From Tretioscincus oriximinensis (lineage: Eukaryota > Chordata > Lepidosauria > Squamata > Gymnophthalmidae): a stretch of DNA of 64,000 bases. The stretch covers positions 83,205-147,204 of the forward strand of contig JAJVDF010000434.1 in the NCBI GenBank assembly GCA_022410635.1, written 5' to 3'. The notes under the pieces were generated by a model. The model ran no database searches, had not been told where the DNA came from, and was given only the letters and a program-made list of their open reading frames with translations. This document shows, one piece after another, positions 35,236 to 45,480 of this stretch. Made by a program: the position numbers and the translations under genes. Position 1 is the first letter of the stretch, and each line of letters opens with the position of its first letter.

Positions 35236-35617
35236 TCTCACAAGAGGGTGTAAGAAAAACATAGGTGGCATGAGCTTTCATAGACAAGTCTATTTCTTCA
35301 GATACTAGGGAACAACTGCCAGGGATAGACTAGATGTAGCAGACTGAGTGCAAAAAATAACAGAAGTGTAAATGTGGATGGGATGATTAATCAGGTCAAG
35401 TATAGAAGTTAATCCTTTTAAGTGCCTGAAGAAAAGAGATGCAACTAGATAAAAGTGTAGCAATTAAATATATGTAAAAAGTGGAGAGAAGATAAGTCTA
35501 AGAGTGATCTTAAAAGAATGAGATGTTAACTGATGTCATAATGTGTGCCAGAAAACCCTATTAAGTCCCATCCTGGTGAACTGGAATCTATGGATGCATT
35601 CCAGTTCTGCTGCATCC
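35236..35617 (-). mobile_element. unclassified interspersed repeat, split by hAT element
   Basis: The GGTGGCATGAGCTTTCATAG and AAGTCTATTTCTTCAGAT blocks match the element at 53,951-54,126. On the right, TGAACTGGAATCTATGGATG and ATTCCAGTTCTGC continue the repeat up to CTTTCAAT. The sequence resumes at 36,249 after the hAT element. I recognise it as a repeat seen twice in this window but cannot name its class. Confidence 0.5.
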
Positions 35618-35625
35618 CTTTCAAT
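35618..35625. repeat. 8-bp target-site duplication, left
   Basis: CTTTCAAT, repeated exactly at 36,249-36,256. Confidence 0.9.
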
Positions 35626-35849
35626 TAGGGTTGCCATACATCCCGGTAAACCGGGACAATCCCGGTTTGGGGGACTAAAATATAGTCCCCTCCGGGTTTT
35701 AAGCTAAAATCCCGGCTTTTTACATTCCCCGATGCTGCATCAGGGAATGTAAAAATGCAGGATTTTAAATGAAAAGGAGCCGTCAGAGCTGATGACTGCA
35801 GCGCGCGCAACGCTTTCCGGGGTCCTGGGAGGATCCTCGGAGCGCGCTG

Positions 35850-36051
35850 TAGCTGCTCCTTGGCTGGAGGCGGGGTTTCGCCCTGCTCTCAGGCAAAGCC
35901 AACTCGCCTCCAGTAGAGCAAAAATGCCTGGGTTTCTGACAGGAGGACAGCTCTGTTCTCCTGTCACAAATGCAGGCATTTTTGCTCCGCTGGAGCTGGC
36001 ACGCTTGCCTGAGAGCAGGGCGAAACCCCGCCTCCAGCCAAGGAGCAGCTA
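35850..36051. repeat. ~200-bp palindrome inside the hAT element
   Basis: 47-bp perfect arms at each end. The inner part also pairs imperfectly (AGAGCAAAAATGCCTG with CAGGCATTTTTGCTC; GACAGGAG with CTCCTGTC). Confidence 0.9.
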
Positions 36052-36127
36052 CGTGCGCACGCGCACACAGACACTTGTAGTGAGAGCAGAAGAGAGATTC
36101 TGCCTGTCTCTACAAGCGTCTGTATGT

Positions 36128-36137
36128 GCGCATGCGC
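36128..36137. promoter_or_regulatory. NRF1-type palindrome
   Basis: GCGCATGCGC, a perfect match to the core of the NRF1 recognition sequence. It sits in a 75-bp alternating purine-pyrimidine tract, so it may be incidental. Confidence 0.35.
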
Positions 36138-36248
36138 GCACGTGTTCGTGTGTGTGCACGTGCATGCGTTCATGTATGTGCACGCACGTGCACGCGCCCC
36201 CACTCCCACCCCGTCCCGGTTTTGGGCTGTCAAAATATGGCAACCCTA

Positions 36249-36256
36249 CTTTCAAT
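36249..36256. repeat. 8-bp target-site duplication, right
   Basis: CTTTCAAT, identical to 35,618-35,625. Confidence 0.9.
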
Positions 36257-36729
36257 ACTTAATTTGTAGTTTCTTTATTCAAGGACTGCTCTTCTTTGCT
36301 CATTACAGGGGATCTTAATCTTGTAGCCAAATCTTCCTTGGATAAGGCCAGACTTGGCCCCTCCTCTTCCTTTTGGAAACCCCCTGAGGCTCAGTCCCTC
36401 TTCAACAAATTTAAACTGACTCATTCCAAAGTCCCAACCCTTGTACCAGGGAGTTCACTTTCCTTTCCCACAAGCATCACTCTTTCTCGAGGATTGATTA
36501 TATTCCCTGGCTTCCTACACCATCTCCTCCTGCATCTCTCCTTGTCCTCTGTCTGACCACTATCTCCTTCCTCGATTCTGGCCATACAACTAGACTCTGG
36601 AGGTTTAGCCCTTCTTTAGTTTCCTGGCTCTCCTCCTGGAAAAATACTGAGTCAAAAATAGCCTCTTTCTTTCAGCATAACTCTTCCCCTTCCACCTCCT
36701 CTATCTTACGGTGAGAGGCCTTCAAAGTC

Positions 36730-37038
36730 ATGAACCATGGGGTATGTATCTCTGAAGGCACTTGGCAGAGGAAAGTCTCAAACCAAAAAAGGTTGGCCCT
36801 TTCGGATGAAATAAAGGCCTTAGAACAGTCCTTTGCCGATTCCGGCTCCAATAAAGTCTGGGCCAAATTTCAAACTAAACGCAAGGAATTCAAGCTCTTA
36901 GCTTCAGAGCAAGATGCTAAATCTCAAATTTACTTGCAACATAAACTCTTCTCACAAGGGAACAAAAATTCTAAGCTACTTTCCTCTATGTTTTGCACCA
37001 AGAGGAGAAAAAATACAATAATTTCCCTAAAAGACTAG
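36730..37038 (+). pseudogene. L1 ORF2 linker fragment
   Basis: The 102-codon frame lies between the endonuclease trace and the RT. It is charged and helical in character (KALEQSFADSGSNK, FQTKRKEFKLLAS), like the linker that joins endonuclease and RT in L1 ORF2. The assignment depends on position more than on motif. Confidence 0.55.
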
Positions 37039-37317
37039 GACAGCCATCCTTCCTCTGTCCCCTCAAAAATTCTAGATATCTTCGTTGACCTTTATAAGGA
37101 TCTCTACTCAAATCCTCCCCCTTCATCCCCTTCCTTTTTAGACTATATCTCTCGCAAGGTGCCCTTCCTAAATTAACACAAGAGGAACAATCCATGCTTG
37201 ATGCGGAAATCTCCCCGCAAGAAATCCTCTCCGCCATGAACAAATTAAACCCGATAAGGCCCAGATGGGTTCTCCAATATCTTCTACAAGTCCTTTAAAG
37301 ATCAAATTCTCTCTGAC

Positions 37318-37761
37318 TTGACTTCTCTCTATAATTTCGTCCTGGACTCCCGCACTTTCCTTGACACCTGGAGGTCCTCTCTCCTTACTACCTGCTTAAA
37401 AAAGGACAACCCTAGTGATCTTGTTTCCTCCTATCGCTCCAACTCCCTTTTAAATGTTGACTTTAAGATCTTATCCACAATTCTGCTTCAGAGACTCAAC
37501 TCTTTTATCTCCCGCCTTATTGGACTGGAGCAGCATGGTTTCATCGCTGGCCGTTCTGTGGTGGATCCTATTCGGATCGCCCTCAACTCTATCTTGCACA
37601 CTAGGCATCACTTTGCTGCACTTGGTGTCTTATCTTTTGACATTTTCAAAGCATTTGACCAAGTCAATCATAACTTCCTGCACTCGGTACTTGACCTTAT
37701 AAACTTCGGTGACAGATTCAGGCATAATGTCAAAAGTATGTATGATTCCCCACTCATGTAG
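37318..37761 (+). pseudogene. L1 reverse transcriptase fragment
   Basis: The 147-codon frame covers the RT fingers and palm start. It has the SYRSNSLLNVDFKIL box (N in place of the usual PI), LIGLEQHGFIAGRSVVDPIR and LSFDIFKAFDQVNH (motif A with its aspartate). It ends just after NVKSMYDSP, where a stop cuts off motif B. Downstream, the residue expected at motif C is FADN, so the second catalytic aspartate is replaced by Asn. The copy is inactive. Confidence 0.8.
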
Positions 37762-38244
37762 ATTCGCATCAGCAATTCCTCTCCCCCATTCTATTCGTTT
37801 TAACAATTGAGGTCCTTGATTCCTATCTCCATTCTAATGCTCTAGGTTCAAGCTTACCGCTTTCAATCTTCGGAATCCAAATTCCTTCTTTTTGCGGACA
37901 ACCTCTTGCTTACTACTCCTGATCCTCTCCTGGGTATTAAAATGGAGTTGGATTCATTTCAACTTCACTCAGGGTAAATTACAAGAAAACTGAAATGTTA
38001 TGCCTGAATATCCCCCCCAAGTGTTCAGTGTTCTATTCAGACAAGGTTTGACACCTCTCTTCATTTTAAAAAATTTAAATATCTAGTCTCCAAATGGAAA
38101 AACAGAAAATTTATTTCCCCTGCTGGTCGCCTTACTGTACTTAAAATGAAATTTTTCCCCATGCTAACATACGTTTTTTGTACTCTTCCTTTTTACATAC
38201 CTACTGCCACAAGGAAGAAATGGGAAAGGTCCTTTGATAGTATG

Positions 38245-38981
38245 TGTGGCAACCCCTACTTGAGGGCCCCACTATTAGATGACCCTCCCAGCTAGGAATG
38301 CCACAATATCCACCCTGTTGCCCAAGGCAGCACCCACGACTGCTTGGAGCAACAGTACTATCCTCAAGCCTACACAAGGCCTCTGCGTTTACCTCAGTGA
38401 TGGGGCTTTATTCCCAGCCCCCACCAGTAGCTGCTTATTTAGTGTTGTTACAGAAATAAAAGAAAGAGATGTTTGAAATGAAACAAATAACAAGTTTATT
38501 ATTTACAAATAAGAAATAGAAAGAAGATTAGAATAATAAAGCTTCGGCTTTTGTAAAGTAAGCCTGACTCAAGCACAAACACCAAGCCAGAGCAACATTA
38601 GTTTCCAGATACTTAAAGAGACAGGCCCTGTGTCGCTTTATTAGTTCCAGCCCCAAGTCAAGCTTCCACTTTGACTCTCTCAGGCTACCATATACTTCCA
38701 CCCCNTCCCTCTGAGGCAGATCAGAAGGGGACCCCTCTGTCAACTTGCTACACCACAAGTCTTCCTCGACAGAAAGGCCTCTAGCCCTGGTCAGCTTCCC
38801 TTTTATTTGCTCACCAGCCGGCTATTCGAGGCCCCATTGGCTGGCTCCTCCAGCCATGCCCCCTCCCAATCAGGGATTCAGGAAGCCACANCCCTGCCCA
38901 GGCCTGCTCTTCCCCCCTCCCTCTGGGATATCTGGTAAGTTTATAAAAGAAATACAAACCTCTAAAATGGAGAACGCCACA
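38245..38981 (-). mobile_element. solo LTR nested in the old L1
   Basis: The 737-bp insert starts TGTGGCA and ends CGCCACA, with inverted TG...CA ends. It is flanked by exact 5-bp duplications GTATG (38,240-38,244 and 38,982-38,986). Read on the minus strand it has a CCAAT-like AGCCAATGG, an A/T-rich AAATAAAAGG that could serve as TATA box, and a downstream AATAAA near 38,500. This is the order expected for U3-R-U5. No gag, pol or env sequence is present. The L1 sequence continues on both sides. The family is unnamed. Confidence 0.75.
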
Positions 38982-39660
38982 GTATGATCTTTTCTAAGAA
39001 ATGTTCCCAAATTCCTAAATCCTTTTTGAGTAAGCCCCCATTTATTATTTGACTCGTGGCAGCTCTCTCATCTTGTGTGAGCTCTTTCTCCCTAGCCGCC
39101 CCTCTCTTCAATCTTGTCTTCCCCCTGTCTAGGGCACTGGTTGGTAGTGAACCTCTTGCTTCGAACCCTATGGCCTTACTGGTTTGGAAATCGTGGCAAA
39201 AATTGCTAGCCTCTCCTCTTTCTCCTTTGTCTCCTCTTTGCTATCTATTCTCCACCTATCGGAGCATTCCCCTAGCTTCCTAGGTCAAACTGAAAACAGC
39301 AGGTTCTTAGTGTCTCAAGGACTTTCACTCTCCTGAATTCTCATCTTCTTCCCTTAGTTCTGTTGCCGACATAATGGGCCTTCCTTCCTCCAACTGGCTA
39401 GCTCCTACGTCTCTACGCACTTTCCCCCATAGCCTGTATTCAAAAGATTTTGGTATGAGACCCCTAACTCCTTTCGAACACCTCTTCACAACTCAACCTC
39501 TGGTGACCAAGGGTCTGGTTGCTAGGCTCTACCATCTTTTACTTGATGCCCATCCTCCTCTCACAAGCCACCACCAGTTCTGGGAGCAAGAATGTGGCTT
39601 CCTATTCGAGGACAAAGCCTGGCAGCATATACTTCATAATCTCTAAAAGCTCATATAGCC

Positions 39661-39733
39661 CACAATTGTTCCAGCAACGAGGGTTGGCATATTCTAAACA
39701 ACAACTTCAGCCCTCGTTGCTGGAACAATTGTG
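39661..39733. repeat. 23-bp inverted duplication
   Basis: 39,661-39,683 and 39,711-39,733 are exact reverse complements, separated by 27 bp. The right arm is native L1 coding sequence (the CWNNCGE block); the left arm appears to be an inverted copy of it. Confidence 0.85.
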
Positions 39734-40230
39734 GTGAGTTAGGCAGCTGCTTCCACATGTGGTGGACCTGTCCCTGAATAATTTCCTTTTGGAATACAGT
39801 CCAGGCTACGATTAGCCAGATCTTGAACTATAACCTNATACTCACCCACTCCCTTGTCTTTTTATTCTACACCAAAGATATTGCTCTCTCCCCAGGCTGC
39901 CGGAGTCTGGTATTTTCACTTTTGACAGCTGCCAAATTTGAGATTGCAAAAAACTAGAAGTTTCCCTCACAATTGTCCCGTCGTTGCTGGCTGGACAGGG
40001 TCTGGTCGTTGCTCCTCATGGAACTGATTCATGCCCAGATACAATGCATGTCTGGCAATTCAGATTAACAACCCTTCATCCACAAGTGGGGCCCTTTGAT
40101 ACACGCCACCTCGGCAGATGGTTCTTTGTCCCTTGGTGCTAACCCTTATAGGCTCTTTCTCCACCGTCGACTAAACCAGCTATTTTCTTTTTTACCTGAT
40201 TTTGCTTCCACTCCTGTTCCTGTGGCAAAT

Positions 40231-40416
40231 GAATGTACCAATGACTCAGAGGCATAGGTTAGTTCTGAACTGATATTTTATTGTACCCTTTCCCCCCACC
40301 CCCCTTGGTTGTGTACTATCAATGGTTTTCTTATCTTTTGCTCCATACTGAATACCTTGATTCCTGCTTCTGTTGAAAGGCGACAATACAGTAACTTTCA
40401 ACTTGTATGTGGGAAG
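40231..40416. other. L1 3' flank, undefined
   Basis: It may hold the old L1's 3'UTR. No tail or target duplication was found. Confidence 0.3.
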
Positions 40417-40770
40417 AAAATTGTCAAGGAGTTCTAACACAGAAACCTTCAACTTTCACAAAGGAAATTTTCCCAAAATGAGGAAAATGGTAAAAAGAAA
40501 ATTAAAAGGGAAAGTGAGAAAAGTCCAGTCCCGTCAAAAAGCATGAAAATTGTTTGCAAATACAATATTGGAAGCTCAAATAAAATGCATTCCCAAGAGA
40601 AGAAAGGGTTCTGCCAAGTCCAAGAAGAAACCCTAGTGAGGAGAACAGAAGGGAGCAGAAACTGTGGCAAACCAAATGCAAGGTGGTAGTCAGGAATGCG
40701 CAGAAAAACTTCGAGGAGCACACTGCAAAGAATATTAAAAGGAATAATAAGGACTTTTTCAAATACATCA
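40417..40770 (+). mobile_element. CR1 fragment (endonuclease-RT linker)
   Basis: It is closely similar to the reverse complement of 13,850-14,275 (GTTCTAACACAGAAACCTT, CAAATACAATATTGGAAGC, GAAGAACTTCGAGGAGCACA-like blocks). An internal deletion of about 100 bp lies near 40,630. The remaining frame encodes the linker upstream of the RT; the RT itself is absent. Confidence 0.8.
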
Positions 40771-40870
40771 TCTCTTCTCCCTCCTCCTCCTCCCTCCATC
40801 TCTGGTCTCCGTCCTTCTCTCCCTCCCTCCTTTCCATCCTTCCTTCTTTCCACCCACCCTTTCTTCTCTC
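40771..40870. repeat. pyrimidine-rich low-complexity tract
   Basis: TCC/TCCT-rich sequence joining the CR1 fragment to the SINE. Confidence 0.7.
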
Positions 40871-40913
40871 CCATTGACTGATCACTGTTGAGACAGACGG
40901 ACAGAGGCAAGCA

Positions 40914-41215
40914 GTGGCGCGGATGGCTCATTCACGTCTCTCATCTGGGAGATGGTGTTTTGAAGCCCTGTGTCGGAAGTTGGGAGGGGTGAGCACCTTC
41001 CACTAGCCTGTAGCTCTAGCCAACCCAGCTATTCGAAAGCAAGAAGTGCAAGAAATTTCAACTGACCTCAAGTATATACATAGGAACCACCACAGCCTGG
41101 TGGGGAAGATAGAATGTGAGCCTTCGGGCAAAATACCCTTGTAAGCCGCTTTGAGTCCCTTTGAAAGGTGAGAAAAGCGGGGTATAAGAACCCAGTTCTT
41201 CTTCTACTTCCTTCT
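40914..41215 (+). mobile_element. tRNA-derived SINE
   Basis: GCGCGGATGGCTCATTCACG contains a shortened A-box region. The B-box equivalent is GTGTTTTGAAGCC. The body and 3' end (AAAGCGGGGTATAAGAACCC and a TTCTTC tail) are well conserved. This copy lacks ~15 bp of the head between the two boxes. Confidence 0.8.
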
Positions 41216-41597
41216 CTCTCTCCCAAACTGCAGAGCTATGCTGGGGAAAGAGTTCCACCGGGCTTGGAGAACCTGTTTTTTCCAGAGAAGGGAGGGGAGT
41301 AATTGAGCAAGGAAAGAATTCCAAACAGAAGAGCCACTCACTCGCTCACTTTTGTTCTCTGGTCTGCTGCGTTGTCGAAGTTCAAGTGGCGGGATTTACA
41401 AAAATCAACAGCGAAGCCACAGTATTTCCAAGCCTGGTTTTTTGGTAACACAATCTGGATTTTGGATTCGGAGTTTTGTGCGCGTTAACAGGCAAAATGT
41501 TTGCAGCCTAAGATGCTATAAGATACACACACCCCTTACTAGAAATGCTGAACCCAGATTGACACGACTATGCCTTCAATTTTTTCAAATTTGCTGT
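41216..41597. other. unique sequence, no feature
   Basis: Nothing recognised beyond short ORFs without motifs. Confidence 0.4.
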
Positions 41598-41838
41598 TGT
41601 GATTAGAGTGTTGCAGTCTTACCTAGTAGCCTCCTGGTTTGATTCCCCAGTCCTCCATGAAAGCCAGCTGCACCCAGCTGACCTCAGGCCAGTCACAGTT
41701 CTTTAGAACTCTCTCAGCCTCACAGGGTGTCTGTTGTGGAGAAAGCAACAAAAGCTATGTGCGTCCCCCCTATGGTTGCCCCCTGAGACTTTCGTGTATA
41801 GGGTGAGATACAGGTACAAATAAATAAATAAATTATAT
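41598..41838 (+). mobile_element. second tRNA-derived SINE family with L2-like tail
   Basis: GTGATTAGAGTGTTGCAGTC (A-box region) and GGTTTGATTCCCCAG (B box) form a tRNA-like head. A body follows with GACCTCAGGCCAGTCACAG and TCTCAGCCTCACAGGGTGTC, which I know from common squamate/amniote SINEs. The 3' end CCCCTGAGACTTTCGTGTAT, GGTGAGATACAGG and (AAAT)n resembles the L2 3' terminus, consistent with mobilisation by L2. Confidence 0.7.
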
Positions 41839-43752
41839 TGCCAATATCAATAGTGAAACAGAAACAGCAGAACTGTGGGTAGAGCTGCACTGGATGACAC
41901 TGCTATCTTTTATCACAGTGAGTCTACATTTTGATCTACAGCAGATCAAAATGTATTTGCCTTGTTCAAGGCAAGATATGATTTTATCTTTCATTGATTG
42001 TTTGCTGGTGGCCAGTGGGAAATGAGATGCTAATAAGATCACTTGTCTTTCAATGATTCAAAAACTACACAAATGTTTTATACACATGAAGTGTGGTAAA
42101 GAAGGGAATAAATGCATCAAAACAAATCTAGAAGATCAAAGAAGAAGAAAGGACAGTCTTGAAAGTCCCAACTAAAAGTGCAGAACATTGTTATTAGCAA
42201 AGAACATTGGGGAAACTGGAATTGGGGAAAACAATAGAATGAGAAAATAGTAAGGAATGAGTTTTTCATTTGGCTTGGGACTGATAGAAAATATCTTTAT
42301 TAGAAAATAGTTTACCAGTAAGTTCAGGTTTTTAAAATGTGCACATTTTTTTGTTCTTTCAGTTTAACAACATTGAATAATCAAATGTTTACATTTGCAT
42401 GCATTCAGAAATAAGAACATCCTTTTTATTGGAATAAAAGACTGTTTTCAATAGAACACAGAGAAAACATAGATCACTGAGGCTGGTTCAGTTCAAATGA
42501 TCAACAACACATGAACAATAGTTTGTCCAAACAGACAAATTTGCATCAAACAATAGCTTGATGCAAACTGTGGACTGTTTATTTAAAAAATTGCAAATAC
42601 TGGTATTATGCTTACTATATGAACCAATTTTACTAGTTACTACTAATTTGAACATTATGCCAAAAAGGAATCTAAATCTATATAGTGTTTGCATCTAAAG
42701 CTATGATAATTGACTTCAGTTCCATATCTGCTACCTTGCAAATACATTAAATAAAATGTTACATCAAAATGGCAAAGTGACGCAAAGACAGTTGCTGTGG
42801 AAGAATTTAAAGCTGATCCCAAAATGGTAACCAAAATCCACTTCTTTTTTACATGAAAAATAATCTTCAGGGCTTATTTTTTATGCAGAAAATGTAATAT
42901 CACCACATAATCTGAGCAAAATGCTTAACCACAGTTTCTATTAGGAGAAAAAAATGAACTGCATAAGTTAGTAGCTTGAATCAGCATCTTAGGCAAAAAA
43001 AAATCAGATCCTTATTTGCCCTCAGAAACATAGTTCATCAGGCTTTGTGAGACAATTTCATAAGACAAACGTCTGTTCTGTTTTATATGATGAAACTCTA
43101 GCACAATCTATTTTTTAGAAGTGATTTAATAATGCCTGGTGTGGTATAAATATTGAAAGGACTGTTCATGTTGGTTGGAGAAATTCTTCCTAGCAGCTGA
43201 ATTATGGGATAGTTTTCTGCTTTTATATTGATCATTCAGGAAAAGTTAAGATTTGTCTATACAAGAAGTATGAACATTTAGAAAATTGTGAACTTTGAAA
43301 CGTGCCTTATGGAGTATTTCATATCCCAAGTTTGAGGAGCAACTGGTACCCTGTTTCTATCTTTTTTAAGCTTTCCAAAATTTACATTGAAATTCTATCT
43401 GTTTCATGATTATTTGAAAGAAAGAGGGAACATGATGCATTCAGAAATATTTGCAGCCATTTTTGCCTTTTTCACACTGTTAGATGTTCTGGGACCACGA
43501 GCCAATAAAAGTGGAACATGCTGAAACAGGTCAACAGTAGCCTATTCCAAGGGCTGTTCACATTTGGTATGTCTGACATATTCGTATTGCTGGGTCAAAG
43601 CTGAAACAAAGTCTTCAAGGGTGAGAACTTTCAGAGAGCCTGTTTCAGACTTCTGATAGTAAGTCTGGTGAAATTTCTGGTGAAATTTCTTAGGGCAGTG
43701 CTAAAATGGGTGTTCTTAGAGTTGAATAAAAGTTTTTTATTTTAAAACCAGG
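41839..43752. other. unique AT-rich sequence, no feature
   Basis: No repeat or coding signal recognised. Confidence 0.4.
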
Positions 43753-44232
43753 GAGCTCTGGCATCTGGGGCCAGTTCATGAAGGAACCTTCCCCTCAGTA
43801 AAAAATTAAAAATTTCTTGCACATGTCAATTTTTTTTAAAAAAATCACTGCACCACCACTAGGGGCTCTGGCAACCAGGGCTAGCTCCTGAAGGCACCCT
43901 CCCCCCAGTAAAAAAAATTCTCACGCACTTAAAAAAAGTCTGACTCTTTTTTAAAAACAAAAACAAAAACAATTCACTGCTAGAGGGCTATAGCAACCGG
44001 GGCCAGCTCCTAAAAGCACCCTCCCCTCAGTAAAAAAAAATTAAAAAATGCAAATTTCTGATGCACTCCAAAAATTCTCACTTAAAAAAATTCTCACATG
44101 CATCACAAATTTCTTGGGCAGGAATTTCAGAGGGAAATGCATGTTGGTGGGTGATTTGCATATTCACAGATATGCAAATTAGCATGAATATTAATTACTC
44201 TGGTTTCGGCCTCAAAAAATCTGGTCAGTCTA
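43753..44232 (+). mobile_element. TAGRCTGACC-family element, left end missing
   Basis: It holds three diverged tandem units (GAGCTCTGGCATCTGGGG, CTGCACCACCACTAGGGG and CACTGCTAGAGGGC starts, ~130 bp apart). The conserved right end follows, with the inverted octamers (44,154-44,163 / 44,170-44,179) and the terminus ATCTGGTCAGTCTA. The left terminal repeat is absent. Confidence 0.75.
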
Positions 44233-44712
44233 GATAAAATGGTCTAAAAAAGTGGAAACATGTCAAATGGAGGGACTTGTGTGAAAAGTATATTTAGTGC
44301 TTTCCTGTTTACTTGAAAGAAGCTATGAGAATAAAAGTTGAGGCTGAGAATAAGAATGATCATCAAGGACCTCATTAACTGTAGGCAATCAGCAAAAAAG
44401 AGCACCCAAACTATGCTCTTTTTGCTTTTTGTTCTGTTTTTCCCTAAAAGGATATTAAGGATTGTGAGACATAGACAGAGATCATAAATGGATTCTCTGC
44501 AAAAGAGATCCTGGTGCGAAGGAAGTGAGTTTTGTCCAGTGAGGTGACACTGGTGAAGCTGAGAGATGCAGGTAAGTGGGGTCCTCAGGAATGTAATTTT
44601 GTTATGAATATTGGCGGAGGATGTCAGTCGGAGGAAGAGGGAAGTTTTTTCTTAGAGGATGAAGAGGTTTCATACAGCAGTCTCTCTTCTTGCATTATTA
44701 GGGATGTTAGTA
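44233..44712. other. unique sequence, no feature
   Basis: No repeat or coding signal recognised. Confidence 0.4.
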
Positions 44713-44822
44713 CATAAGAACATAAGAAGATTCATACTGGATCGGGCCAAAGCCCATCTAGTCCAGCATTCTGTCTCACACAGAGACCCACCAGATGCAC
44801 CTGGGTAGTCTGACTAGAGGAA
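44713..44822 (-). mobile_element. CR1 3'UTR fragment
   Basis: CATAAGAACATAAGAAG, then GGCCAAAGCCCATCTAGTCC and ATTCTGTCTCACACAGAG: the reversed tail and 3'UTR of the TTCTTATG-tailed CR1. About 110 bp. Confidence 0.8.
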
Positions 44823-45084
44823 AAGTTATATGGTGGAAATACATGGTGATTCTTCTCACTTTGTTTGGTGAGCAGGTGTGTCATTGTGAAAGGGTGCTGG
44901 TGCTGGGAAGGAATCAGTAATTAAGGAGCATATTATGGGCAGTAATGACACCCTAGTTAGTATTGCCAAGCAAATAGCTGAAAGCCAAGACTGCCAAAGT
45001 AGCTTTCTCTGAAATATAAACTGTTTCACAGTGATAATAAAATAAAAATAGAGATGCCTTCATAAAAACTAATGGTGGAACAGT

Positions 45085-45480
45085 ATCTACTTTGTGCAGT
45101 TTTGGTTACCACATCTAAAAAAAAGATGTAAGCAGAGTTTAAGAGTTTTCAGAGAAGGAAATCTAATGTGATCAAGGGGCTGGAAGAATTATATTTTTTT
45201 TACAAAAATATGTTATAAGATGTGAGGATTTTTTAATCTAATAAATGAGTAAGAATGACATGATTGAAGTAAATAAAATTATGCATGGAGTGGATAATAG
45301 AAACAGAGGTGACTCAATGAAACTGAATTTAACAAATCTAGGCATCATCTCTCCCCTTTAACATAACACATAAATAAAATTTGGAATTAATTGCTACAAG
45401 ATATAGTGTTGATTGTCAACCTGGATGGTTTCTGAAAGGGTTTGAAAAACGTATGGAAACCTTGGTGGCAATAAGAATTG
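45085..45480 (+). mobile_element. decayed CR1 fragment
   Basis: Diverged traces of the CR1 C-terminal coding region: TGCAGTTTTGGTTACCACAT, ATCAAGGGGCTGGAAGAA, AAATTATGCATGGAGTGGAT. The order is the same as in the 12.2-12.6 kb copy (reverse complement). Confidence 0.5.

Larger units (their letters stand above)
35626..36248. mobile_element. non-autonomous hAT-type transposon with palindromic core
   Basis: The 623-bp element runs from TAGGGTTGCCATA to TATGGCAACCCTA (13-bp perfect inverted ends). It is flanked by exact 8-bp duplications CTTTCAAT, the duplication length typical of hAT transposons. Subterminal CCCGG-rich motifs follow. The core is a large fold-back: 35,850-35,896 is the exact reverse complement of 36,005-36,051 (47 bp), with further partial pairing inside. 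An alternating purine/pyrimidine GC-rich stretch lies at 36,120-36,198. There is no transposase ORF, so it depended on an enzyme made elsewhere. Confidence 0.9.
36296..40230 (+). mobile_element. old L1-clade LINE, split by a solo LTR
   Basis: Plus-strand coding traces follow L1 ORF2 order. They are an endonuclease GDLNLV box (~36,303), a linker, RT boxes (YRSNSLLNVDFKILS, EQHGFIAGRS, SFDIFKAFDQV, a degraded FADN motif C near 37,890), post-RT residues (AGRLTVLKMKFFP) and a C-terminal CWNNCGEL...FHMWWTCP block near 39,750. The block is GC-richer than the L1 at 57-64 kb and belongs to a different lineage. Many stops and frameshifts are present. A solo LTR occupies 38,245-38,981. The 3' end is not sharply defined. 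Confidence 0.75.
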
